Positions 18,551 to 29,059 of a DNA stretch of 30,743 nt are shown one piece after another. Positions within the stretch are counted from its first letter, which is position 1; each line of letters begins with the position of its first letter. Where the stretch lies: NCBI GenBank assembly GCA_015680685.1, contig MNCI01004871.1:90923-121665 (forward strand), written 5' to 3'. The translations under genes and the position numbers were made by a program. The notes beneath the pieces are model-generated. The model ran no database searches. It was not told the DNA's origin and saw only the letters and a list, made by a program, of their open reading frames with translations. Source of the DNA: Gnetum montanum. Taxonomy: Eukaryota; Streptophyta; Gnetopsida; Gnetales; Gnetaceae.

Positions 18551-21500
18551 ATGGATCCAACCAACATGAACACTTCTAACATGTCCACATCCAATGTTAA
18601 TCTCTCCACAGCAATCCCGATACCCATTATGCAACCCAGAGGGGTCCACAGTGAGGTCAACCCCCATGGGGGACCTCGTCGATCTCTCAGACTGCAAGGG
18701 AAGAATCCATCATTTAATGTCATAACACAGGAACAATATAATTTCATATGTGTAAAGATCCAAGCCAGTTTGGCAGTAGATCAAACTGAATTGGAAGCTA
18801 AGAAACAGTATGAACTGATTCATAAGCGAGGACATGAGTTCATCCCCTCCCCATATGACATCATCCCTCTTCCAAAGCACTACTCTGAGCTCATCTCATA
18901 GCTCCTCCTAGTAAGGAGTCAGTCTCTGGACCAGTCCATGGTAAATCCTCAATTGGAAGAGGAGGATGACTTTGTGGCTCAGTCCAAACACGAGGATTCG
19001 TACCATACTCTCAGTCCGCATACTTACGCGAACCCGTTGTTTCATCTTTTCACGGGGGAGACTATGTCCCTCCATTCATTTAAAACCACTCAAGCACATG
19101 TGCCTCAACCAGAACCATCCACTCTTATTCCCACTCTCCCAATGAACGATACTCAATTCAATATACCCATCTCCATTATTTATCCCATCACCACGTTACC
19201 CCTTCTCTTATAAACACAACCCCAACAACACCCCCCTCCAACTAATGTAGGAGTGACCTTCCCACCCCGAGTGATTGGGATGCCGTCTGTGATACCTGCT
19301 TCTACATCCACTCACTACATACCACAGATTCAAACCCAAGGAACACCCTTCACCACTTCAACTCAACAAGTTCAGGATGTTCCCTCACAAATCATGACTG
19401 GACAGTGGGCTGTGACTAACATGCAACCGCATCAACCCCCTCATTACAATATACCACCTCCTACAATTCCACCCATGAACATCCCTCAACAGCAACAACA
19501 ACAATAACAGCAACCTACTTCTTATGGTATGTCGCCCTTAGTGGCACCCACCATAAGTATTCCACAAATGCAACTTCCAACCACTCAACTTTCATCTTTC
19601 TCGCCCACCGTACAACAATCTAACTTGCACACTATCCAACATGACCAGCTTGCCCCTCACCAAGTACCAACGAGCACACAAGCACCGGTGTCCCAACATG
19701 GACTACCCACGTCCACGTCCACCCAGTACATGCCGCCAGTGCAAACACATCAGGCCACTTTTGTTACATCGGCCCCACACATTTAGGGTGTCACCCCACA
19801 ATTAGTGGCTAGGCAAGGAACCATACCCCTTTTTCAACAATCCACTCACTTCAACGTGCCACACCCCACAACCACAACTCTGAACGTTGCTCCACAGCAA
19901 CAAATGACAATCCAACAATCTCTCCAACCAACTAATCTGCCTACTACTCAAGACTGGGTAGAAGTAAAACAATGGATGCAAGTGTTAGCTGACAAGGTAA
20001 AGCACCTCAAAACCGCCAACACTGAAGTAGTTAAAGTACTAGACTTCTACCAAGATGATCCAATTAGCTCTTCAATGCCACTATTAGCTTTACCCAAGGG
20101 AATCACACTCCCACAGTTAACCAAGTACAATGGCAAGGGAGACCCAAACGCTCACTTAGTCACGTTTCGATCAGAAACTCTATTGCTTCAAGCTTGGCCC
20201 CACGCAATCTTGCATGTGTTCACTATGTCCTTAACGAGTGTAGCCTTAGACTAGTACCGAGCCTTACCTCGTAACTCCATATCCTCTTTGGAGGATCTGT
20301 TACACCAGTTTTTTACTAGGTTTAAGTACAACCTGAAGCTTGAAGCAACACTAGAAACTTTGATACATGTGAAACAAGCACCACTTGAGCCTGTGCAGAA
20401 ATTCATCCAACGATGGAGTGTAGCCCTTAACGAACTTCATGAGCCCACCCTAAAATGTATTTACTTACAATTCTGAAGGGAGTCGTGAATGACTTCATTA
20501 AGTTAAAACTATACTACCTAAGTGCTTAAACATTGAGCCAAGAATTCACATAGATCAAGAACATAGAACAAGCTGCACAAACCAGCAATGACCCCGCCTA
20601 TGTGGCTTACAAGAACCAACACGTTGCCAAACAACAGACAACAACAGAAATTGTAGCCGCAAGCACAAAAACAACAAACACTAGTACCAACCCGCCTGCA
20701 ACAATAGGGGCCACCCCAAGGCCCAACTATCAGCGCAAGGATCATTCTAAGTACACGTCGCTACCTGCGCGACCTTCTGAACTACTAGAGCAACTCCTTA
20801 CAACTAGGCAAATCCAATACAAACAAGTAGCAGAAAATGCCCGTCGAAGACACAACAGGTACTGCGAGCTACTAAGAAATCCCACCTTAGCAGCACCAAA
20901 TGAGCCCCTGATTCCACGACATTTCAAGTTAGATTAATTTTGTCACTACCACCAGATGTCCGGTCACAATACCGACAACTGTCCTGCCTTAGAGGATGAT
21001 CTTTAGACAATGATAGAATGGGGCCAACTGAACGTCAACACCCTAAATCAACCCAGCACAGACGATGCCTCTTATGTCATAAACTCCATTGGCATAGATA
21101 GTAAGCCTAAACCTGTGCACCAACCTTTTGTGATCCATGTGCCTCCTAGCAAGGCAACAATCCCCTCCGCCTCCACGAGCAAGGGGCCTCCCATCGTCAT
21201 CAAGGTGCCACCCAGAGCACCGACGACACCTTTTGTGGTCAAAGTACCACCACCTCATACGTCCACTAAGATGTTAAACTGGCAAGATTCAATGCAATCC
21301 CAAGCACTGAAGACACCCTTTGTGGTCAAAGTACCACCACAAACGTCTGCTAAGATATTAAATTGGCATGATGCACTGACTGCAACCACAAAGAAACCTT
21401 TCGTCATCAAGGTGCCACCTAGAGCACCGATGACACCTTTCGTGGTTAAGGTACCACCACCTCACATGTCCGCTAAGACGTTAAACTGGCAAGATTCAAC

Positions 21501-22262
21501 AAAATCTTGAGCACTGAAGACACCCTTTGTGGTCAAAGTACCACCACAACTGTCCGCTAAGATGTTAAACTGGCATGATGCACCAACCACAACCGTAAAG
21601 AAATCTTTCGTCATCAAGGTGCCACAACAGGCTAGTCAAACAACAACAACACCTCCTAAACTCCCATTTGTCATAAAAGTACCACCACGTGATGGCCCCT
21701 CATCTACCCTGAGCCCAACCATAGGCAACGTCTCAACCTCTCCTCCCTCAAGAGTCAACCTTGCCAACAACACGGATAAGCCTACCAAATGGTAGCAGTA
21801 GAGGACAAACGAACAACAAACAACACCCATAGCCAAAACAAAGGACACACCTAGTATACAACAACTGAACGCTGGGGGCCCTGCCCCTAATCCCAAACAA
21901 ACTAGGCCCAAGCCCTCAACCCATACAGAGGCAACCAACACAATAGCAAACAACACGGACTTTGTAGCTACACTGGCCTAGGTGAAACAAATGCTCAAAC
22001 AAAAGAACACAACCATGAGCTTGTACGACCTGGTCATGACATCATCGACTCATCACGAAGCCTTAGCACAAACGTTAGCATCCAATCCTGTTACAAAAGA
22101 CATCCCTGCTAACATGGAATCCATCCGTACAATGATTTCACAACACACACCACAAGGATCAGGTTCAAACACCTTAGCCTTCTACAATGATGCAATTAAA
22201 GTCAACCCCGAACGAGGGGAGGTCACAACAACTCCATTGTCGATTAGCATACGTGTTGGGCA
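18551..22262 (+). pseudogene. gag: gag of element C with one frameshift and several stops
   Basis: The frame opens at ATG 18551 (MDPTNMNTSNMS) and runs to about 20460 with stops only at 18899, 19211, 19505, 19784 and 20252. It then shifts near 20460 to another frame that continues to the protease. Parts: a Gln/Pro/Thr-rich N-terminal half with a Gln run near 19490; a gag core with PKGITLPQLTKYNGKGDPNAH, YRALPRNSISSLEDLL, FFTRFKYN and VQKFIQRW; the stop at 20252 stands where relatives have Trp of the WY.xLP motif. A Tat-type knuckle CHYHQMSGHNTDNC lies at 20941-20982. Then comes the KVPP repeat region (21124-21700) and a linker to about 22200. Very open for its age: one frameshift in 3.7 kb. 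No host homologue is recognised for the N-terminal half. Confidence 0.8.
21124..21700 (+). repeat. KVPP repeat region in gag of C, including two 207 bp tandem units
   Basis: Nine copies of the peptide [PS]FV[VI]KVP or close variants occur in one frame, the first reading PFVIHVPPS and the last PFVIKVPPRDG. Two exact-length units (21217-21423 and 21424-21630, 69 codons each) contain two half units with PFVVKVPPPH..S.K.LNWQDS and PFVVKVPPQ.SAK.LNWHDA. The period of 69 whole codons keeps the frame. I know no named domain with this repeat. Confidence 0.85.
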
Positions 22263-22784
22263 ATGTACATTCGTAGAGTGCACGTTGATGATGGCACAGC
22301 AATAAACATAGTTCTATACTCCGTCATCGACAAACTAGGCATGGTAGACGAGATCATGAAAATAGAAACCACGTGTCTAAAATCCTTTAACGGATCACGT
22401 GTCATAGTCAAGGGCAAGATTAACCTAGCCTTCGTGGTAGGTGAATAATTCCCCACCAGTGCAGAGTTCACTATCATAGAAGAGATGCCCAGTTTCAACA
22501 TGATTCTTGGTAGACCTTGGCTAGCTCAACAACGGGCCGTTTCCTCACCGATACATCAACAAATCCGCCTTCCATACGAAGGTGGACAAGTCATTATACA
22601 TGGCAACAACACTCCCTTTCAAGCTGACCACAACATAGACATGTCACGGGTCTTGAAAGAGGAGCCTCTTGAAGCAACACACACACACAAAAAAATGCAA
22701 CACCTAGAGCTAAAATGCCCAGAAAAGTGGCAACCAACACAGTATTTAAAGCTAAAACGCCTGAACGAGTGGCAAAAACCATAA
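22263..22784 (+). pseudogene. pro: Aspartic protease of element C
   Basis: A retropepsin that would cut the Gag-Pro polyprotein. The frame changes just before it (near 22265), then reads VHVDDGTAINIVLYSVIDKL, where D-D-G-T takes the place of D-T-G-S; relatives in the Tat lineage commonly show the DDGS form. It continues with CLKSFNGSRVIVKGKI, SFNMILGRPWLAQQ and GGQVIIHG, all in family order. There is one in-frame stop at 22446 after FVVGE. The catalytic Asp is kept. After it come basic residues and a stop; RT does not follow as it would in a complete element. Confidence 0.82.
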
Positions 22785-22981
22785 GCCTCCCAGCGGAGCC
22801 TAAGCCTAAAATGCTTCCAAAACCACATCCGGGTAGGAGACAACCACACGATCAAACCACCCCTAAGGCCAAAAACAAGCTGAATCTCTGCACACTCTTC
22901 ACATTCTTTTGCGATGCATATGTCACATTCGTTTGTATTATGCTAGCTTACGCGTTCTCTCATGGCCCGAAAAGGCCTTAA
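22715..22981 (+). pseudogene. Basic tail plus hydrophobic segment after the protease
   Basis: An 88-codon open frame overlapping the end of the protease frame. It starts with a Lys/Pro-rich stretch (ERVAKTISLPAEPKPKMLPK) and ends with a hydrophobic run (CTLFTFFCDAYVTF, CIMLAYAFS), about 25 residues and long enough for one membrane span. It may be the last part of the Gag-Pro product reached by a frame change, or an accidental frame. No function is proposed. Confidence 0.35.
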
Positions 22982-23110
22982 ACTACCACTATTTCACATT
23001 ATTGTCTACTTATTGGTGCATTTCAATTCATGTTTTCTGTAGTTGCTATTTAACATTTTTTTCTCTAGTTGCTTTTGTTTACAGGATCATACAGATGCAC
23101 ACGCATGCAT

Positions 23111-23450
23111 CCACCATTCGTCCTGGCGTTATAACGATAAACTGGCACCACCACTCGTCCTAGCGTCATGATAATAAACTAGAACCACCACTCGTCCTGG
23201 CGTCATGAAGATAAACTAACACCACAACCCGTCTGCAATGACAATAAACTAGCACTCATCTGGTATGACATTAAACTGCTACAATTTTGTTCGCCAGAGT
23301 CCGCTAAGACTATAAACTGATTTGCCTCTCCACAGTCCACCAAGACTATAAACTAGTAATGTACCATTCGCTACGACGATAAACTAGCAACGTCCAATGG
23401 GTTATGACATAAAACTAACCCATGATAGTCTGCTATGACTATAAACTAGC
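23111..23450 (+). repeat. Degenerate minisatellite, about ten units of 30-37 bp
   Basis: Units end in a GA-ATAAACTAG-like core: for example ACGATAAACTGG, ATAATAAACTAG, AAGATAAACTAA, ACTATAAACTAG. The first three also share CACTCGTCCTGGCGTCATGA; later units keep TCCGCTAAGACTATAAACT. Spacing is irregular, and units are more alike at the left. Confidence 0.85.
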
Positions 23451-24153
23451 AACTTCATCTCTAGCCTCTCGATCTGTAGCTGCATTCAAACTTCATCAGA
23501 GCTGCTGCCTCACCCATCATCAGTTAATCCTAACAACATTGCTGCCATTCATATTCAGTGCCTGAAATCTCATCTGGTGCCTTTATTTCATTAGTTTCTA
23601 TTCAAGTCTAAGCTTACTCACTCACTCATGGTTTTCTTGTCTTCTTGGAGTTGTGTTTACAGGATGACACTCAGAGGTGTTCGTACGAGAATGCACTTTG
23701 TCATAGCAGCAAGGTACCACATTTTTCCTAACACACGTAACAGGGTAATCAATCCATTCACTAGTACATTTCCCGTTACATTTCCCATCTATTCCTCAAC
23801 ATACTCTACTCAATTACACCCTGGACACACCCAATGCAGCCCGAAACATTGAGCACACCGTTGCACACTGTAACACTTTTAAGCAGTTGCAACACACAAC
23901 ATGGCCCTTGAGCATGAGTACAAGATCAAAACAAAGCTCTTTACAAAAAACAACACAAAAAAACAAAAAGAAACAAAAAATAAAGAAAAAGAAAAAGAAA
24001 AAAAACAATAAAAGAGCAAAGAGCAAAGAGCAAAAAAGCCAAAAAGAAACACAAGACCCTTGGCACTTCCCATACAAGCCCCAGGCGGGAAGGCAATTGT
24101 CTTGGAAGCAAGTACTCATGTCTCAAACGCTCAAGTAACATCTCATTGCATGG

Positions 24154-24213
24154 CTTTGGCTCTCCACCAATAGGTTCCCTTTAACACTAAACAGAGGCCC
24201 TATTCCTCCAAAG
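24154..24213 (+). repeat. Hairpin 1 of a tandem pair before the 3' LTR of C
   Basis: Outer arms CTTTGG/CCAAAG (24154-24159, 24208-24213) and inner arms AATAGG/CCTATT (24169-24174, 24199-24204) are exact complements. The apical part pairs CC with GG (24177-24178 with 24196-24197), and the loop contains AACACTAAAC. Confidence 0.65.
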
Positions 24214-24235
24214 AATACAACACATCATTACATGG

Positions 24236-24293
24236 CTTTGGTTGTGCCAACAAGTCCTCTTAAACACTAAACAAGAGTCTTGTTCTGCCAAAG
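24236..24293 (+). repeat. Hairpin 2 of the tandem pair
   Basis: Outer arms CTTTGG/CCAAAG (24236-24241, 24288-24293), inner arms AACAAG/CTTGTT (24249-24254, 24279-24284), and an apical stem CTCTT/AAGAG with the same loop AAACACTAAAC. Compared with hairpin 1, changed bases in one arm are matched in the other. Confidence 0.65.
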
Positions 24294-24593
24294 GACGTAC
24301 ACCTCATATCTTGGTTCCAAGTTTGCTAGACAATGGCTATTGACAAGGATGAACATGATCCATATACACACCAGAGCATCCCCTTCATCATGAACAATCC
24401 CTTGATCAGTTCCCAATCCCCACAATTTCCACTTCCCTATCCAGCTACAAACTTCATTTCCCCAATCCCATGTACTACTAAACACGGTGCGATGACATCT
24501 GGCCAAGTGCCAAAGGACAATATTTCTACAAAGTTGCTTGTGGTGTTTTGTACTTCTTTGTCAATGCTTCTCAAGTTGATTCCTCCAAGCGTC

Positions 24594-24609
24594 AACAAAG
24601 AGGGGCCAA
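24594..24609 (+). promoter_or_regulatory. Polypurine tract of element C
   Basis: AACAAAGAGGGGCCAA lies directly before the 3' LTR start TGAAAC at 24610. Confidence 0.75.
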
Positions 24610-26739
24610 TGAAACATCACAAAATTCTGAGCTTAGCACTTCTCCAACAACAATCGAGCTAAGTCATGATGCTCCCTAGCATGACTGAAGCTTGAGGATC
24701 TCATAGACAGCTTCAAATGGAGTGGAACTAAGCAAGAAATGATTCCATGGGATCCACAGAATACTACAGTAACATCTAGCATCAAACCTGGCAAATTTTA
24801 AGCTCAAAATACTTGGTTTTCACTAAGTATGCATCCTGTACGCTAGCCTATACATGCCTAGAGTATGGCCCAGCGTGCAGCAACTTTTGAGCCTTAAAAA
24901 CTCATCAAAATAGGCCAGAATCGAAGGTCTAGACTCCCCATGACCTTCCCTAAGGTCCTAGGCAGGTCTTAGGCTCCTAACAATCAAATTTTGGACACCA
25001 AATGGGTCATTTCCTGCCTACACGCTGGCTCACACGCCTAGCTTATGACTTCAAAGGTGACCCAAAACAGGCACTTTAGAGCAATATTTTCACAAGACAT
25101 CAACTCTTAGAGATAGTAAAATTCTTAGGCATCATCATGGGCTCAAGAAAATCAAATTTTAACCTTGAAATCATGCACTTTTAAGTTCACACGCTGAGCA
25201 TGTACATCCTGCACGCCCAGCATGTATGCCCAGCGTGTGGCACCAAGGACAAGGTCAAACGGGCACTTTCAGGCAAGTTTTTGGTGTGGGGTTGACCCTT
25301 GAGACATGGGAATCTAGTCTACATCATCACAGGATTCGAAAACTTCCATTTTGGGCATCAAAAGTATCATTTTTGGCCTCACACACTGGCCTATACGCCC
25401 AGCGTATATGCCCATCGTACAACCAGTATGCAACTCAGAGATGAGCTCAAAACTCCATCGAAACGAAGTCAAAATTAGTTCCTGGATGACCTAGAGGACC
25501 ACCAAGACTTAGGGATTAGTGTACACACCCCAGCATAATAGATCTGATTCCTAAATTGCAGTTTTGATGCTCACATGCTAGCCTATACGCCCATCCTATG
25601 GCCAGCATGCTCAAGTTTAGGCCTCCCAAAACCCTGCCAAATCAAGGCCAAATGAGCCAAAATTTAACAGGAAGCATCCTCAACACATCAAGCATCTAGA
25701 TCCATGGTCAAAACTAGCTTCATACATTAAAATATAGGTCAAAATATTTCCCTCTTGACCACCTATTATCTAGCACATGGATCGTATACGCCTAGCATAT
25801 GAGGGTACAGAAACATGCCAGACGCCCAAACTCACATGCTGAAAGCTCTGAGGACATTCCAGGACACCTTGAAGCTTAGAATGACATGCTAAAGCTAGAA
25901 ATAGGATTCCAAAGCTCAGATCTACAGGCTAGAACCATGAAATCTGTTGTACAACTATCATTCATTCGTTTTTTGTGGGCCTAAAAGTTCACACGCTGAG
26001 GGTCTACATGCCCAGCGTGTGAACTGGACAGTGTTCATGCTGTACACTTGTAAAATTTTATTCTTTTGCATCAGTCAATGCCCCACCTGTCGCCAGATCT
26101 ATAAATTTTTCCTCCCATAGCCAATCATCCCACTCCAGATCTGAATCCCACGCTCTAAGATCATATAAAAACCCTAATTTTTGACTAAATCAGGGTCGGT
26201 TCGGTTTTGGGGCAAGGTTCAAAAAAGTTGGTCATTTTCACACATAGAGCATGGGAGTACAGATCTCACAGGCTGGGCATACATCTTGCACGCTAAGCAT
26301 ACAGCATTCACGCTGTGCCTGCAGAAATTCCCAGTAGTTGTCATCACCAATCCTCATCAACCGGGGTTGTACATCTGCCCTGTGTAGATCAATAATTCCA
26401 TATAGACCGGTGCTTTGTACACAGTCTTTTTTAATACATTTGATACATTTGGCCAAATTTTGTTATAGTTTACATCGTTTTCTATGATTACGCATGTTTA
26501 CATTTTCTGTATGTTTCGTACTAGTTTACATTTAGTTGTAGTTTACGTATAACCCAACGTGTTGTAGCGGCAAACATTGGGGAAGTCCTTGTTTGATCCA
26601 CATGTAGACCATCCAAGGCACTCTGCCTTCATCCGTTTCCAGCTTGCCCTCAAGCGGAGGCAAGGTCTGCTATGCTTGTCTATGAATCTTTCGGTGCCCA
26701 TAATGTTCCAGCCTAGCACCGACGATTTCAAACGGTACA
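24610..26739 (+). repeat. 3' LTR of element C (2130 bp)
   Basis: The partner of 15623-17749, nearly the same length. It starts TGAAACATCACAAAATTC and ends AACGGTACA. The hairpin near the promoter is kept (25986-26025) while the TATA box is changed. Short open frames inside it are not genes. Confidence 0.93.
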
Positions 26740-26744
26740 ATATG
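26740..26744. repeat. Target site duplication, right copy (ATATG)
   Basis: ATATG follows the 3' LTR of C and matches ATATA at 15618-15622 in four of five bases. Confidence 0.7.
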
Positions 26745-28862
26745 GATCTCCTTTTCAATGACTTGCTTATACATCCCCACCTGATCTCTGAAGTGCTCCT
26801 TCAGTTTCTCATGTTGCTTGGCCTCATTTTGCCACACGCTTATTTTAATTTTCATCTTTTGACAAATTGTGTGTACCTTCTCCATTAAGAGGGTTCGATT
26901 CTCTTTGGCCAAGCGATTCAGGTCTTGGTTGACCCTAACTAACTATTCTTGTAACCGCTGAAAATTATCTTTGAGAACATTCTTTTGTTTCCCCACAATG
27001 GTCAACTAAAGATTGTCTACAGAAAGCTATTTATTCTCTTCTTGCAAGGCATTTAGTGCTTTGGCATGTGCATATGTCTACGCTTGTGCCTTGCAAACAT
27101 TCCAATCAACCTTCTCTTTCTTCTCTACCACTCTTTTATTGTCTACTAGTAATTTAGTAAGTTGCTCCATCCTGAAAGATTCTAACTGGTCTATGGGAAT
27201 GAATTGAGATGAATCCCACTATGCAGTTTACAAGGTGATGAGCCTTTCCTACAGTCTTTCCAACTCTACCTCTACATGCTCGACCTTGATCTCTGCCATG
27301 ACTAGCTTCCCTTTTGTGAAGATGAGGTCTGATTAAGTTGCTATGGCATCTTGCGAGATGTCAAATAAGGACATTATCACTTGTCCTGTTTGCAACAATC
27401 AATCGAGAACATCCTCATGCTCCACAGGAGTCATCGAGGGACCGGCCAAAGTTTGAGCATCATGTGCTTCTATGAAATCCACTAGTAGCATAACAGAGAC
27501 ATTGAAGGACTCTTTTATGTGATCCGTTACCACTTTTGTGGCTCTTGCTGCATCTTGGTGCTGCATGACCACGATTGTGGCACCTTCACCCTTTTCCAGT
27601 TACACCTAAAAGGATGCAGTGTTTCCTAAGATTTGTTGTGACCATTGTGTCTCCCCTCCTCCTATTTGGATGGACACTTTATCCCATGTGTGATCTATGG
27701 AAACCATGGATTGTACGGCATCATCAATGACCCGAAAGAGATTGGTATCATCACGACTTCCCTAGCTGACCATCTCAACGATGGCCCTAAGATGGCTCAT
27801 CGACAATCAATAATCCTGCAGCGGTGGTGGTGGTTGGTCTCACTAGACTATGTTGGGCCTTACTTCTTATTTTTGACCAAGTCATGTGCTTGGGAGTTAG
27901 CTAAGCCCTGTAGTTTGAGTTGCAGTGGGCCCCACTGTCTATTCTTGTTCTAGCTCCAATGTCTCACCAACACTTTTTCTTAGGGCTGGTGGTTCCAATA
28001 ATTCGACGAATGAAGAATTTTGGGCTCTAATGGGGACATCATTGGTGTATCCCAGAATTCCAGCATGCCGACATAGCTTCCTAATGAGATAGGGAAAGGG
28101 CAATGCAAACTTCCCTATCTTGCGTTCCTCAAATAGCCTCAAAATCTCTTTGAGATACAAATGGGAGAGGTTGGCATTAACATTGCCCATCAATATTGCA
28201 CTTCCTCTGGCTGCATATGTTGAGATCCTATTCAATCCTTTCATGGGGAAGATGTGATAAGTGCCGATCTTGAAATAGATCCTCTCTTCTAGAGTCAACT
28301 CTCCGTATGCCTTGTCTTCTTTGTCGTACATCCTTTTCAACTAAACTTTTCATGCATTGGCATCAGAGCAAGTGGGTAGGTGAGCAACTTTTGGCCCTGT
28401 ATTTAGAAGATTCAACACTTCCAAAATGGCCTTGGTAGAAAAATCCACAGACACACCACCAATATCAACCATGGTGCCTTCTTCTCCTAAGTATCAGCCA
28501 CCACTTTCAAAAAGGATAGGTCATAATGGGGACCCTTTGAGTTGGTCCCTAACTACCTTAGGAGAAAACTCTGTGAAAGGTCCAAAGTTGAGTTCCACAA
28601 TCATGGCCGCTGATATGGACCTTTCATGGATCACCTAAACACATTCTAGGGACAACGTGAGACGTTGTCCTTGTTTAGGTGCTTCAGCAGCTCCACTTTT
28701 AGAATGTCCCGATTGCACAGTAACAGGAGGTTCTTGATGGATGCTGAATGATTGTGCCTCCTATTTTGTACATTCCTTGGGAGACACCTGGCCTCTACCT
28801 CTCCTTGGTCATTTGGATGCACCTTGAGAGGGTTTTCCTTAGTGTCCACATTTAGGGATCAT
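26740..28862 (-). pseudogene. Env-like / plant-transposon-domain ORF of element B, main part
   Basis: Read on the minus strand from ATG 28862-28860, directly after TGTGATTGCAG. The basic N-terminal part has stops. Then GEEGTMVDIGGVSVDFST and AILEVLNLLNTGPKV match element D. From 28340 a clean 133-codon stretch reads ELTLEERIYFKIGTYHIFP, LNRISTYAARGSAI, LSHLYLKEILRLFEERKIG and LPFPYLIRKLCRHAGI. This resembles the domain called putative plant transposon protein, seen in the 3' ORF of Athila-type elements (recalled, not searched). Toward 26740 it becomes a long coiled coil (RLAKENRTLLMEKVHTICQK, QHEKLKEHFRDQVGMYKQV). C interrupts it at 26740 and the rest is at 15622-14975. With both parts it spans about 2.8 kb. 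No signal peptide or membrane anchor is evident, so 'env-like' describes position only. Confidence 0.7.
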
Positions 28863-28873
28863 CTGCAATCACA
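28860..28873 (-). promoter_or_regulatory. Likely 3' splice acceptor before env-like start codon (B)
   Basis: Minus-strand TGTGATTGCAG then ATG, identical over these 14 bases to the site at 1080-1093 in element D. Upstream, AAGTAAGGTATAA and AACCTTACTAA are also shared. Confidence 0.45.
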
Positions 28874-29059
28874 CGAGGCCGTCCATTAGTAAGGTTGCTT
28901 ACAAAGTTTGATTTATACCTTACTTCTTGCCTTTAATGAATTCATCTCTTGTTTCGTGTGATCCAGAGTTAGGAAATTTTATAAAAATTTCCCCTAAAAG
29001 TTTTGATCTTGCGCCCAATTTGATTAGGTGGTTTCACAAATTAATTCCCCTGGTATGAG

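Larger units (their letters stand above)
22982..24609 (+). other. 3' non-coding region of element C in place of RT, RNase H and integrase
   Basis: No polymerase or integrase motif is seen on either strand. Contents: a degenerate minisatellite (23111-23450), two GTTTACAGGAT sites resembling splice acceptors (23077-23087 and 23655-23665), an A-rich purine tract (23941-24052) ending with a triple AGAGCAA repeat, and two tandem hairpins (24154-24293). A polypurine tract closes it. Confidence 0.7.
15623..26739 (+). mobile_element. Element C: Tat-like gypsy retrotransposon with gag and protease only (11.1 kb)
   Basis: It is complete from LTR to LTR with a primer site, leader, gag, protease, a long 3' non-coding part and a polypurine tract, flanked by a 5 bp target duplication. 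No RT, RNase H or integrase motif occurs in 22785-24609, so it depends on another element for copying and integration. The YVDD-like, TDAS and HHCC/DDE motifs easily found in element A are absent here. Lineage rests on the protease form (VDDGTAIN, SFNMILGRPWL), the Tat-type CYHxxxGHxTxxC knuckle and the primer site form. It is inserted in opposite orientation within the env-like ORF of element B. Confidence 0.88.

Noticed and set aside
20518-21956. Cys/Gly-rich minus-strand frames opposite gag of C
   Set aside because: They are shadows of the Gln/Pro/Thr-rich and KVPP-coding plus strand.
23111-23450. Possible CRISPR-like array
   Set aside because: Units are degenerate, unevenly spaced and have no distinct spacers; it is a minisatellite inside a plant retrotransposon.
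23814-24141. Minus-strand frames rich in Phe/Leu, looking like membrane proteins
   Set aside because: They are the complement of the A-rich purine tract in the 3' non-coding part of C, and several overlapping frames show the same false signal.
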